Shown piece after piece: positions 1-7,059 of a stretch of DNA of 21,592 nucleotides. Numbering within the stretch: the first letter of the stretch is position 1; the number at the start of each line of letters is the position of its first letter. The stretch comes from JAHEJX01 sp041605955. GTDB lineage: Bacteria; Actinomycetota; Acidimicrobiia; Spongiisociales; UBA5794. The position numbers were made by a program, and so were the translations under genes. The notes below the pieces were generated by a model. The model saw nothing but the letters and a program-made list of their open reading frames with translations, was not told where the DNA came from and did not search any database. Where the stretch lies: contig JBFIXI010000073.1 in assembly GCA_041605955.1 (NCBI GenBank), positions 1 through 21,592 of the forward strand, in the 5' to 3' direction.

Positions 1-950
1 GTTGACAGGTGCCGACACGATGGTGACCGATGTCGGGTCGAGGTTGCCATCGACATCGTCGTCGTTGAACACCACATCGACCGTTACCGCCATGTCCTCA
101 TCAGTCGACGCCACATCATCACCCGCCACCGGCGGATTGAGCCCGGGATCGACTGAGATGGAGACCGTGGCGGTGTCGCACAGTGCGGTGGGGGAGGTCT
201 GGTCGCACACCTCGTAGGTGAAGGAATCCGGTCCGAGGTATGCGTCGTTCGGCGTATAGGTGATCTCGCCGGTGGCCGGGTCGATCGATACGGTGCCGTT
301 GCTGGGCCCGGCGGTGACCCGCACCGACGCCGGATCGATATCCCCATCGACATCACTGTCATTAGCGAGCACGGGGATCACGACGGCAGTGTTGACCACC
401 GTCGTGATCGAGTCGTTGTTGGCGGTAGGGGCGTCGGCGCCGGAAGTGACGGTGACGTCGATGGTGGCGGTGTCGCAAGCGCCGGCGGTGTCACAGATCT
501 GGTAGGTGATCGAGTCGGGACCGTTGTAGTTCGGGTCCGGGGTATAGGTGATCTCGCCGGTCACCGCATCGACGGTGGCGGTGCCGTGGGTGGGACCCGC
601 CAGGATCGACACCGTGGTCGGGTCGAGGTTGCCATCGACGTCGGAGTCGTTGGCGGCGACGTCGACGACCACTGCGGTGTCCTCCGGGGTGGCCACCGGA
701 TCGGCCACTGCAGAGGGGGCGTCGTTGATGGCGGTCACCGTCACGGTGACGGTGGCGGTGTCGCACAGTGGGGTGGGGGAGGTCTGGTCGCACACCTCGT
801 AGCTGAACGAGTCGGTGCCGTTGAAGTCCGGATCTGGGGTATAGGTGATCTGGCCGGTGGCCGGGTCGATCGATACGGTGCCGTTGCTGGGCCCGGCGGT
901 GACCCTCACCGACGCCGGATCGATATCCCCATCGACATCACTGTCATTGG
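1..950 (-). repeat. 585-bp long-period direct repeat inside the Ig-domain gene
   Basis: Segment 1-365 is repeated at 586-950 with an offset of exactly 585 bp (195 codons, two Ig domains). Stretches 260-365/845-950 and 167-222/752-807 differ at only a few positions. Adjacent domains, offset by half that distance, are clearly more divergent. The unit that was duplicated or homogenised is therefore a pair of domains. Confidence 0.8.
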
Positions 951-1743
951 CCAACACATCAACCACCACCACCCCATCCTCAGCCACGGTGGCGACGTCG
1001 TCGTTGGCGGTCGGGCTCGACCCACCGGCCGGTTGGCCGTCAGCGCGTACCGTGCTGAGCCCGTCGTAGATCACGCCATCGCCGATCATGAAGTCCTTGT
1101 TGATCACGGAGAGGTTGGCGGCCTGCGAGGTGCCGTAATAGAGCTGAATCGGGGTGGAGCCGGTCACCGCAGGCGCCACTGCCGTGATCTGCGTAATGGG
1201 AACTTGGAAGTCGATGAACCAGCCCTCGTCGGGGGCTTCCACGGCGCGCGCGCCGTAGCTGGTGCCGTTGCCGTCGTTGGTGAACGGGGTGGTGTAGATC
1301 TGGCGGACTGTGGAGCCGTCGGCGTTCGACGTGTAGACGTAGTCGGTGGCGGAGGGCTTGCCGTTGAGGCCGACGACCGCAGCCTGGGTTCCGTCGACAG
1401 CGAGCGAGACGAGCCACGACGTCGAGTTGAATCCGCCGTTCTTGCTCGTCGGGTCGCTCCTCATCCGGAAGCGGAAGAACGCATTGGTGCCGTCGGACGT
1501 GAAGTAGACGGTCGGCAGATCGTTGGCGGCGCCGGCGTACAAGTCGGAATAGCCGGGGTTGTTGTCTTGAGCGTCCGAGATGGGGTTGCCGTCCGTCGTC
1601 GTGTATACGACGAACGCGTCCGGCCAGGGGGCGGCAACATCGCCGAACGGGCTTTCTCCGGCGAGAGCCGGAGCTGCAGCGACGGCCATGACCAAGGCGA
1701 ACGCGACGGCGAACGAGGTCAGCCGGGGGCTGAGATGTTTCAC
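1..1743 (-). CDS. Secreted protein with tandem cadherin-like Ig domains (3' end off the window)
   Basis: A GTG start at 1743 opens a frame that stays open to position 1, giving 581 codons with no stop. AGGGAG lies 5 nt upstream of the start. Residues 1-28 form a signal peptide (basic start, hydrophobic core, APALA before GE). Residues about 29-240 form a beta-rich domain with many Asp/Asn/Gly that I do not recognise. From about 242 there are Ig-like repeats of about 97 residues (Big_9/VCBS type). Each has an NDxDVDG stretch, a GPxxGT turn, an ITYTPxxxxxGxDS strand and a C-terminal pair of Cys flanking a short loop (CDQTSPTPLCDT in the first). Three repeats are complete and a fourth is cut by the window edge. 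Such domains usually act in surface adhesion or matrix proteins outside the cell; that role is family knowledge. Whether a sortase signal or an anchor follows cannot be seen. Confidence 0.88.
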   Translation of the reverse strand, partial: MKHLSPRLTSFAVAFALVMAVAAAPALAGESPFGDVAAPWPDAFVVYTTTDGNPISDAQDNNPGYSDLYAGAANDLPTVYFTSDGTNAFFRFRMRSDPTSKNGGFNSTSWLVSLAVDGTQAAVVGLNGKPSATDYVYTSNADGSTVRQIYTTPFTNDGNGTSYGARAVEAPDEGWFIDFQVPITQITAVAPAVTGSTPIQLYYGTSQAANLSVINKDFMIGDGVIYDGLSTVRADGQPAGGSSPTANDDVATVAEDGVVVVDVLANDSDVDGDIDPASVRVTAGPSNGTVSIDPATGQITYTPDPDFNGTDSFSYEVCDQTSPTPLCDTATVTVTVTAINDAPSAVADPVATPEDTAVVVDVAANDSDVDGNLDPTTVSILAGPTHGTATVDAVTGEITYTPDPNYNGPDSITYQICDTAGACDTATIDVTVTSGADAPTANNDSITTVVNTAVVIPVLANDSDVDGDIDPASVRVTAGPSNGTVSIDPATGEITYTPNDAYLGPDSFTYEVCDQTSPTALCDTATVSISVDPGLNPPVAGDDVASTDEDMAVTVDVVFNDDDVDGNLDPTSVTIVSAPVN

Positions 1744-2006
1744 GGGGGCTCCCTGGGTCCTTCTGGCAGGACTTCATCGGCCACTGCGCCCGTGAGGTTT
1801 ACTTACGTTTTTGCCGACCAGGGATGCCACCCGCTCCGACCTATGCCCGCCCGTCGGACGCCTTGGTGCAAAGAAAGCTCCGGGCAACTGGCTGCCACGC
1901 CACGGGGCCGGACTCGACCCGCCGGCTCACGATGGCCAGGCAGCGTCCCGGTAGATACTGACGACCGTCGGCGTAGGCGAGCTTGTTTGTGGAAGACTTC
2001 CGGGCC
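1744..2006. other. Divergent intergenic region
   Basis: 263 bp between the leftward Ig-repeat gene and the rightward dehydrogenase gene. It must hold both promoters, but I see no convincing -35/-10 pair. A 5-bp inverted repeat (GCCGG at 1907-1911, CCGGC at 1922-1926) is the only clear structure. A 55-codon frame on the minus strand beginning at 2006 has no ribosome site or recognisable features. Confidence 0.5.
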
Positions 2007-2936
2007 ATGGCGATCCTCTTAGACCCGGCGGGATATGGGCATAGCGGTAGGGCGTGGCTCGCGGCCTTCCAGCGCGAGCTGCCTGACATGGAGATCCGGT
2101 TGTGGCCGGATGCGCCCGAGCCCGAAGACGTCGAGTTCGTGATCGCGGTACGCCACGATCCAGCGCTTCTGGCCAGCTATCCCAATCTGCGCGCGGTCCA
2201 TGCCATGGGGGCCGGGGTCGAGCAATACACCGGTCCGGAGATGCCGGATGTTCCAGTGGTACGGCTGGAGGAGCCGTACATGTCGAACGAGATGGCTGCC
2301 TACGTGGCCCACTGGGTCGTTCACTTCCAGAAGCGCATGGACGTGTACCGCGAGAACCAGGCCGAGCAGAAGTGGCGCACCGAGTTGTACCCCACCGCTG
2401 ATGAGTACTCGGTCGGCATTCTCGGCTTTGGTCGGATCGGGAAGCGGATTGGGGAGGTGCTCCACAGCCTCGGCTTCCCGATCAACGCATGGTCACGAAG
2501 GGGAACATTCGAGCGGTGGGCAACCTCTCATGCGGGTCTCGACGCGTTGCCGGGCTTCCTGGCCGCCTCGACGGCAGTCGTCAATGTGCTGCCGAGCACG
2601 AGCTCGACCCGCAAGATCATGAACGCCGAGAGGTTCGCGCAGTGCCGTTCCGGAGCCCTCTTCATCAACCTTGGTAGAGGAGCGACGGTCGATGAGACGG
2701 CCTTGCTGGCGGCGCTCGAATCCGGTCAGATCGGTAACGCAGTCCTCGACGTCACCGATCCCGAGCCCATGGAGCCGGACAACCCACTCTGGAACCACGC
2801 GAACGTGAGGATCACCCCCCACATCGCCGGCTTCACCGTCGTCGGCCCGGCGAGCAAGGTGATCGCCGCCAACATCCGCCGCATCCAGAACGGCGCAGAG
2901 CCCTTCCCGCTCCTCGACCGGGGGAGAGGGTATTGA
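2007..2936 (+). CDS. D-2-hydroxyacid dehydrogenase, GhrA-like (glyoxylate/hydroxypyruvate reductase type)
   Basis: 309 residues, close to the GhrA type. The family reduces glyoxylate, hydroxypyruvate or other 2-keto acids with NAD(P)H in the cytosol. The dinucleotide-binding motif is G140-x-G142-x2-G145 (ILGFGRIGKRIG). The catalytic triad of the family is present: Arg224 in NLGRG, Glu253 in DPEP and His272 in TPHIAG. The catalytic domain is split around the Rossmann domain as usual. ATG 2007 is preferred because the protein then begins with the first beta strand (MAILLDP), with GGAAG upstream. TTG 1983 and GTG 1989 are in frame and would add 6-8 residues. The gene stands alone and converges on the kinase gene. 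The exact substrate cannot be read from sequence. Confidence 0.88.
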   Translation: MAILLDPAGYGHSGRAWLAAFQRELPDMEIRLWPDAPEPEDVEFVIAVRHDPALLASYPNLRAVHAMGAGVEQYTGPEMPDVPVVRLEEPYMSNEMAAYVAHWVVHFQKRMDVYRENQAEQKWRTELYPTADEYSVGILGFGRIGKRIGEVLHSLGFPINAWSRRGTFERWATSHAGLDALPGFLAASTAVVNVLPSTSSTRKIMNAERFAQCRSGALFINLGRGATVDETALLAALESGQIGNAVLDVTDPEPMEPDNPLWNHANVRITPHIAGFTVVGPASKVIAANIRRIQNGAEPFPLLDRGRGY

Positions 2937-3032
2937 GCGGGGCATCGCCGAGCACGCGGACCCGCACGACGTTGCGCTGCCAGTGGGGTTGTGAGCCGAC
3001 TTGGCAACGGGAGGCGGCCGGTTGGTCTGGGG

Positions 3033-3572
3033 TCAGGCCCGTGGGACGAGAGCCAGGATGCGCTCGACGGTGTCGTTGATCGACTCGGCGCCGTTGTCTA
3101 TGCGCGTGAACGAAGCAGGTGCCGGGTTGCGTCGCAACGTGAGGTCGAGGCCGGCAATGGCTTCCTCCAGGATCGAGGTGTCGAAGGACTTGCCTTGGCG
3201 AGTGCGGTTCCGCCGCAGCGCAACGTTGACCGGCGGGTGCAGTTCGACGCCCACCATCGCGTCGCCGACGCCGGCATCGGTGAGTGCAGCCGCAGCGTGC
3301 CACGGGTCGATGGCGCCCTCGATGGCCACTGCAAAGCCGGCTGCCTGATAGAGGGCGGCAAGCTGGGCCGATCCGGTCACCGCCAGCCCGAATTGGCGCT
3401 CCGTCTCCTCGCTCGGCTCCAACGGGCTTGCCAGCCCACTCACCACCATCTCGCGGATCCCGTCGACGTCGATGTGCAACCCTCGCTCGTATCGGGCAAG
3501 CAGGGCGCGGGCCACCGTCGATTTTCCCGCAGCTACCTGACCGGTGATGACGAAGATTGGCGCAGTCGGCAC
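3033..3572 (-). CDS. P-loop kinase of the AAA_33 / zeta-toxin-like type
   Basis: 179 residues from GTG 3572. A Walker A motif (GQVAAGKST, residues 11-19) follows directly after the first beta strand. An acidic DVDGIREM segment fits the substrate or Mg site of small nucleotide-dependent kinases. An Arg-rich RRNRTRQGKS stretch looks like the LID region. The family phosphorylates small molecules (gluconate-, shikimate- or chloramphenicol-kinase-like) or UDP-sugars (zeta toxins). Nothing here fixes the substrate, and no antitoxin-like partner is adjacent. The start is uncertain: TTG 3620 would add 16 residues of low-complexity sequence. Neither start has a clear ribosome site. The gene is divergent from the ABM gene. 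Confidence 0.7.
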   Translation of the reverse strand: MPTAPIFVITGQVAAGKSTVARALLARYERGLHIDVDGIREMVVSGLASPLEPSEETERQFGLAVTGSAQLAALYQAAGFAVAIEGAIDPWHAAAALTDAGVGDAMVGVELHPPVNVALRRNRTRQGKSFDTSILEEAIAGLDLTLRRNPAPASFTRIDNGAESINDTVERILALVPRA

Positions 3573-3688
3573 ACCGGCACGGTACCGGATCGCGCTACCT
3601 GCACCCGGCCCGGTATTCAAAGCCAGTTGCGCCGCGCAGCGCGCTACCTTCCGTGGGTGATTCTGCTCGCACCCGAAGGAGCCAAGAG

Positions 3689-3994
3689 ATGAGGAAAGTT
3701 TCGATGTTTGGCACCATCACGTGCCAGGACGGTAAGGCCGACGAGATGGCGGCGGCGCTCGCCACCATGGTCGAAGCCGCCCGGCAAGAGCCCGGGACCG
3801 AGGTGTACTCGTACCACCGGGGTGAGGGCAACACCTTCTGGTTCTTCGCTCTCATGACCGACCAGGACGCGATGCAGAGCCACGGCCAGTCGGACGCGAT
3901 GAAGGCGGCCATGCCGGCGGTCATGTCTATCGTCGAAGGGCGACCCGAGATGCAAGTCGCCTCGCCGATAGCCGCCATCGGCCTCGACGTCTGA
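3689..3994 (+). CDS. ABM-domain protein (antibiotic biosynthesis monooxygenase superfamily)
   Basis: 101 residues, the normal size of a single ABM (dimeric alpha-beta barrel) domain. The order is as in the family: first strand KVSMFGTITC, helix with DGKADEMAAALATMV, EPGTEVYSYHR strand, FWFFALMTDQDAMQSH segment and C-terminal strand. Members include quinol monooxygenases, heme-degrading enzymes and proteins with no known reaction. The His, Trp and Phe present do not settle which. The start is firm: AAGGAG at 3676-3681 lies 7 nt before the ATG. The frame continues upstream without a better start. It is a single gene, divergent from the kinase. Confidence 0.82.
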   Translation: MRKVSMFGTITCQDGKADEMAAALATMVEAARQEPGTEVYSYHRGEGNTFWFFALMTDQDAMQSHGQSDAMKAAMPAVMSIVEGRPEMQVASPIAAIGLDV

Positions 3995-4132
3995 GGCTCA
4001 TTCGAGTCCGGACACGGGGGGGTGTCTCCGCACGGGTGGGGTGGCTTGCGGCAGTCGCCGCGGCTGAGCTACCGCCGCTCGTGGTGGTTCGTCTACCTCA
4101 AGTCGGGATTCGGGCCAGCCGATCCTTCAAAC

Positions 4133-4510
4133 ATGACCCTCAACTTCCTCGCCGGGTACGTCCTGGGCCAGCACGGGCGACAATCGGTCCGCCTGGCATC
4201 ACAGGCCGCCAACCGGCCGGGGGCGGCCACAGAGGATGTCTACGAGCTCGAGGATCGGATCGATCGGCTCGTGCTGATCATGGCCGCGATGTGGTCTCTG
4301 CTCGAAGAGAGCGGCTTCACGGCCGAGCAACTGGAGGCACGCATCCGCACGATGGACGAGGCCGACGGTGTGGCCGACGGGAAGATGACCCCGCTACCGA
4401 GCATCTGCCGGCAATGTGACGCCAAGGTTCCGGCGGGAATCCCCGCCTGCCAGTTTTGCGGAGCTGAGGTAGCGGCGTCGGCTCAGCCGGGGCCCTTCGA
4501 CGCCGTCTGA
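4133..4510 (+). CDS. Small zinc-ribbon protein of unknown function
   Basis: 125 residues from ATG 4133. The N-terminus (MTLNFLAGYVLGQ) is short and hydrophobic. A region rich in acidic residues and Leu (YELEDRIDRLVLIMAAMWSLLEESG) is probably a helix or short coiled coil. The C-terminus has a two-knuckle zinc ribbon, CRQC and CQFC, separated by 11 residues. This arrangement occurs in many actinobacterial small proteins without assigned function. The frame is open back to GTG 4022, but the additional 37 residues are Trp/Arg-rich and look non-coding. Neither start has a strong ribosome site. It converges on the SRPBCC gene. Confidence 0.6.
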   Translation: MTLNFLAGYVLGQHGRQSVRLASQAANRPGAATEDVYELEDRIDRLVLIMAAMWSLLEESGFTAEQLEARIRTMDEADGVADGKMTPLPSICRQCDAKVPAGIPACQFCGAEVAASAQPGPFDAV

Positions 4511-4519
4511 TTCTGCATA

Positions 4520-4563
4520 GTGCGGAGCCAAGGGATCGACCCCACTGGCTCGATGCGTCGCAC
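4520..4563. terminator. Hairpin between convergent genes
   Basis: Inverted repeats GAGCCA (4525-4530) and TGGCTC (4546-4551) have an inner GGG/CCC pair and an outer GTGCG/CGCAC pair (4520-4524, 4559-4563). It lies in the 70-bp gap between convergent stops. There is no U-tract, so this is a candidate bidirectional terminator only. Confidence 0.4.
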
Positions 4564-4580
4564 AGCGAATTGTGACCGCG

Positions 4581-5042
4581 CTAATTTTCGGCGGACGCCT
4601 TCAGCTTGGCGAGCCCCTTCTCGAAGTCGGGCCCCATCATCGAATCCATGCTCTTGAAGATGCCCATGACGCGGGTCATCAACGTCTTCTTTCCCGTCAT
4701 CGCCCATGTGACCTTCGTCTGGTCGCCTCGTGGCTGGAGTGTGAACAACGTCGTGTTGCTCACCCTGAACGGCTTGAGGAAATCGAGGGCGATGAAGACC
4801 TCGGCGTCTTGCTTGGCGTCGGTGATCTCCATGGCTCCTTGTCCGACCTTGCGGTTGCCGGACCAGGAGTACCTCGCTCCCACCCCGGATTCCGCCCCGG
4901 AGAAAGTCTTGGTCACGTTCGGGTCCATCTCTTCCCACGGGGACCATTCGGCCCACTTGCGGAAATCGATGATCTGCCCGTAGACGTCGTGGGGTGAGGC
5001 GTTGATCGTGGTGGAACGCTGAACAGTGTATGTGTCTGCCAT
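4581..5042 (-). CDS. SRPBCC (START/Bet v1-like) family protein
   Basis: 153 residues, typical for a single polyketide-cyclase-like SRPBCC domain. The opening strand (YTVQRSTTINASPHDVYGQI), the FRKWAEWSPWEEMDP segment with Trp-Ser-Pro-Trp, and the long C-terminal helix (DFEKGLAKLKASAEN) are characteristic. These proteins bind hydrophobic ligands in a deep cavity. Few have known reactions, and no catalytic residue can be assigned here. The ATG at 5042 leads directly into the first strand, although no Shine-Dalgarno is obvious. The gene is divergent from the secreted NTR-like protein gene, with 59 bp between starts, so they may share a control region. Confidence 0.82.
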   Translation of the reverse strand: MADTYTVQRSTTINASPHDVYGQIIDFRKWAEWSPWEEMDPNVTKTFSGAESGVGARYSWSGNRKVGQGAMEITDAKQDAEVFIALDFLKPFRVSNTTLFTLQPRGDQTKVTWAMTGKKTLMTRVMGIFKSMDSMMGPDFEKGLAKLKASAEN

Positions 5043-5101
5043 GTTCGGAGGTTACTCATCGGAACCATGACGGAAGTCGGCGGCGTCAGAATTGGTACGA
5101 G

Positions 5102-6871
5102 ATGGAGTCGGTGCTGCGCAGAGTCGTGACTGCCGGGACGCTGCTCGCCCTGGCGGGCGCCCTGGTGCTGGTCACGCCGTCCGTCGCCAACGCGTGCTCA
5201 TGTGCCCTCCGTACTCTCGAGGAGTCGGTCCCAGAGGCATCTGTGGTGTTCATCGGACGGGAGGTCGATCGGCTCGAGAACCCGGTACCGGAGCGTGACG
5301 GGGCGTACGTCCCACCCGTTCTGGTCGTTTTCGAGGTCGATGAGTGGCTGAGTGGCGGCGAGGCTCCCTTGGAGATCACCGTCGGCACCGGCCGCGGCAG
5401 TGGCGACTGCGGCGTTGGATCGATGGCGGGCCGGGGGCAGTTCGGTGTATATGCGTTTGGCGAGCCGGGCAACCTATCGATCAGCTCGTGTGGCGGCGTC
5501 GCCGATCCCGATGAGCTGCGGGCCGTCGTCCTTGGCTTGCCGGCGGCAACGACTGGCGTGCCCGGGTTCGCGGTGGCTCAGTCGCTGGGAGACAGCCGCA
5601 TCGCCGTCCTCGACGATGCCGGCACGGTTGTCGGATACGGCAAGGGAGACGGCCGTGTCGATGCGATCGCCGCTTGTTCCGGTGGAGAAGCCATCGTCGA
5701 GGCGGTGGTTCCCGACTTGGCCCATGAGCTCAGTGGGATCCAGTCGCTCGAAGTGCGGCAGCTCGATTCTCTGGAGATCGTGTCGAGCCGCAACATTTCG
5801 CTGTCCGCACCGCGCTTGGCGCGGGGCGGCAACAGCATCTGGTGGCTGCGCGACCTCGAGTGTCACGACGGCGCCGGCGAGGTCGTCAGCTACCTACTGC
5901 CCCGCGCCGAGTGGAACGCGCTGGCCGGCGCCGAGTTGCACGCCGATGGAGCCGAGTTTCACTGGTGGGACGGGTCGGGCTTGCGGGTCGTGGCGGTGGG
6001 CGACGCGAGGGCGGTCGCCGTCGCCCCGGAGCTCGATCTGTTGATGACGGTCTCGGGACCCGACGGGGAGACCGTGTCGGCGTTCTCCTTGCTCGCGGGC
6101 AAACTCCTGTGGAGCATGCGGCTCGCCGACGGTGACGTTGCTTGGGACGTGGCATACAGCGCAGATCTAGAACTGTTCTCCGTGTTGGCCAACGATCGAG
6201 CCCTGGAGCCGGAGAATCGCTACTTCGCGGCCGTGGATCGGGCGGTGTTGATCGATCCGCAGGGCACGGCCGTTGCGGTGCACGAGTTTGGGGAGCGCCG
6301 CGTCGCTATGGCGCTCGAGCCCGTTCCGGGAGGATTCGTGGCCGCCACCGGATGGGAGGGCCAGCCCGGTGCCCACGTGGTGATCGTGGACGGCAGTGGC
6401 CAGGCAGTGGCCGAGGAGGCGATTCCGGCCGACACCTTCTTGGGCTCCGCCGCCTGGGGCGACTTGGTACCGCTGGTCGTCTCCGGCGGACGAGCCGTCA
6501 CCGGTGGCAGTGGGGTCGGCGAGGTTGGGGGGATCGCCGACCCGCGGTGGGTGGTGGCCTTGCGGGATGGCGCCGTGACGATCGCCGCCGATTCGCTCGG
6601 TCAGTCGACAACGACGACGCTCGGGCCGGATGCCGGATCGACCGTACCGACCCAGTCGGAGCAGCCGACCGGCGAGGAATCCCAACTCGGCCAAGCGGAG
6701 CCAGTTGCGGGCGTGGAGCAGCCCGGCGGCTCCTTGCCCCTCGTGTGGCTGGCAGGGATCGCGCTGGCACTACTGACGGCGGTCGGCGTCGCAGTCTTGG
6801 TCCGACGTCGGCGCACCTACCTGGAGGGGTGGTCAACGAGTCGCCACCGTCCGACGGACCGGGATACCTAG
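5102..6871 (+). CDS. Secreted, membrane-anchored protein with NTR/TIMP-like N-terminus
   Basis: 589 residues. Residues 1-31 form a signal peptide (two Arg, long Leu/Ala/Val core, cleavage ANA before C32). The mature protein would start CSCALRTLEESVPEASVVF, the Cys-x-Cys and helix pattern of bacterial NTR/TIMP-like domains. Two further Cys (GSGDCGVG and ISSCGG) allow two disulfides. The middle, about 170-515, is rich in short beta-strand units (IAVLDDAGTVVGY, RAVLIDPQGTAVAVH, HVVIVDGSGQAVAEE) and probably folds as a beta-propeller. A Thr/Pro/Gln/Glu linker leads to a transmembrane helix at about 547-567, followed by an Arg-rich cytoplasmic tail. It is thus displayed outside the membrane. Function is unknown; a metal-dependent protease inhibitor role would be a guess. 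ATG 5102 is chosen because it starts the signal peptide. Confidence 0.78.
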   Translation: MESVLRRVVTAGTLLALAGALVLVTPSVANACSCALRTLEESVPEASVVFIGREVDRLENPVPERDGAYVPPVLVVFEVDEWLSGGEAPLEITVGTGRGSGDCGVGSMAGRGQFGVYAFGEPGNLSISSCGGVADPDELRAVVLGLPAATTGVPGFAVAQSLGDSRIAVLDDAGTVVGYGKGDGRVDAIAACSGGEAIVEAVVPDLAHELSGIQSLEVRQLDSLEIVSSRNISLSAPRLARGGNSIWWLRDLECHDGAGEVVSYLLPRAEWNALAGAELHADGAEFHWWDGSGLRVVAVGDARAVAVAPELDLLMTVSGPDGETVSAFSLLAGKLLWSMRLADGDVAWDVAYSADLELFSVLANDRALEPENRYFAAVDRAVLIDPQGTAVAVHEFGERRVAMALEPVPGGFVAATGWEGQPGAHVVIVDGSGQAVAEEAIPADTFLGSAAWGDLVPLVVSGGRAVTGGSGVGEVGGIADPRWVVALRDGAVTIAADSLGQSTTTTLGPDAGSTVPTQSEQPTGEESQLGQAEPVAGVEQPGGSLPLVWLAGIALALLTAVGVAVLVRRRRTYLEGWSTSRHRPTDRDT

Positions 6872-6899
6872 TCAACGGGCCGGGAGAGGTAAACGAGCA

Positions 6900-6927
6900 G
6901 TGCGGGCCCGGTTGACCGAGCCCGCAC
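6900..6927. terminator. Strong hairpin, candidate bidirectional terminator
   Basis: Perfect 8-bp arms GTGCGGGC (6900-6907) and GCCCGCAC (6920-6927). An inner 3-bp CGG/CCG stem is closed by TTGA after one mismatch. It lies 29 bp after the stop of the NTR-like gene and in the gap before the convergent antiporter gene. No U-tract follows on the plus strand. Confidence 0.55.
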
Positions 6928-6934
6928 CGACTGT

Positions 6935-6987
6935 TGAGGGCTTCTGTCGCCGCTGGCGCGCTACCTAACAGCTGCGACCAGCCCTCA
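6935..6987. terminator. Second, nested hairpin in the same convergent gap
   Basis: Three nested stems: TGAGGGCT/AGCCCTCA (6935-6942, 6980-6987), GTCGC/GCGAC (6946-6950, 6974-6978) and GCTG/CAGC (6952-6955, 6969-6972). All arms are perfect. It may terminate the leftward antiporter transcript or be part of a small structured RNA. The rest of 6988-7059 shows nothing. Confidence 0.45.
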
Positions 6988-7059
6988 CTTGGGAGACCTT
7001 CGCCTCACGAGCCAAATGGTGATCCTTGCCCGCTGAAGCCGGTAGAGGCAAAGGACTCT

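Noticed and set aside
1841..2006. 55-codon minus-strand frame starting at the CCATGG near 2006
   Set aside because: No ribosome site, no recognisable feature, and its ATG is only the palindromic partner of the dehydrogenase start.
1744..2006. Riboswitch or tRNA upstream of the Ig-repeat gene
   Set aside because: Checked for tRNA-like arms and c-di-GMP-type conserved cores; only weak stems are present.
586..2022. Long plus-strand open frame opposite the Ig-repeat gene
   Set aside because: Its product is Gly/Arg/His/Val-rich without any domain, and it is an antisense shadow of the repeat gene, which has a signal peptide and clear Ig motifs.
3033..3572. Zeta toxin of a toxin-antitoxin pair
   Set aside because: The Walker A kinase fold fits, but no small antitoxin gene is adjacent; the neighbours are an ABM protein and a dehydrogenase.
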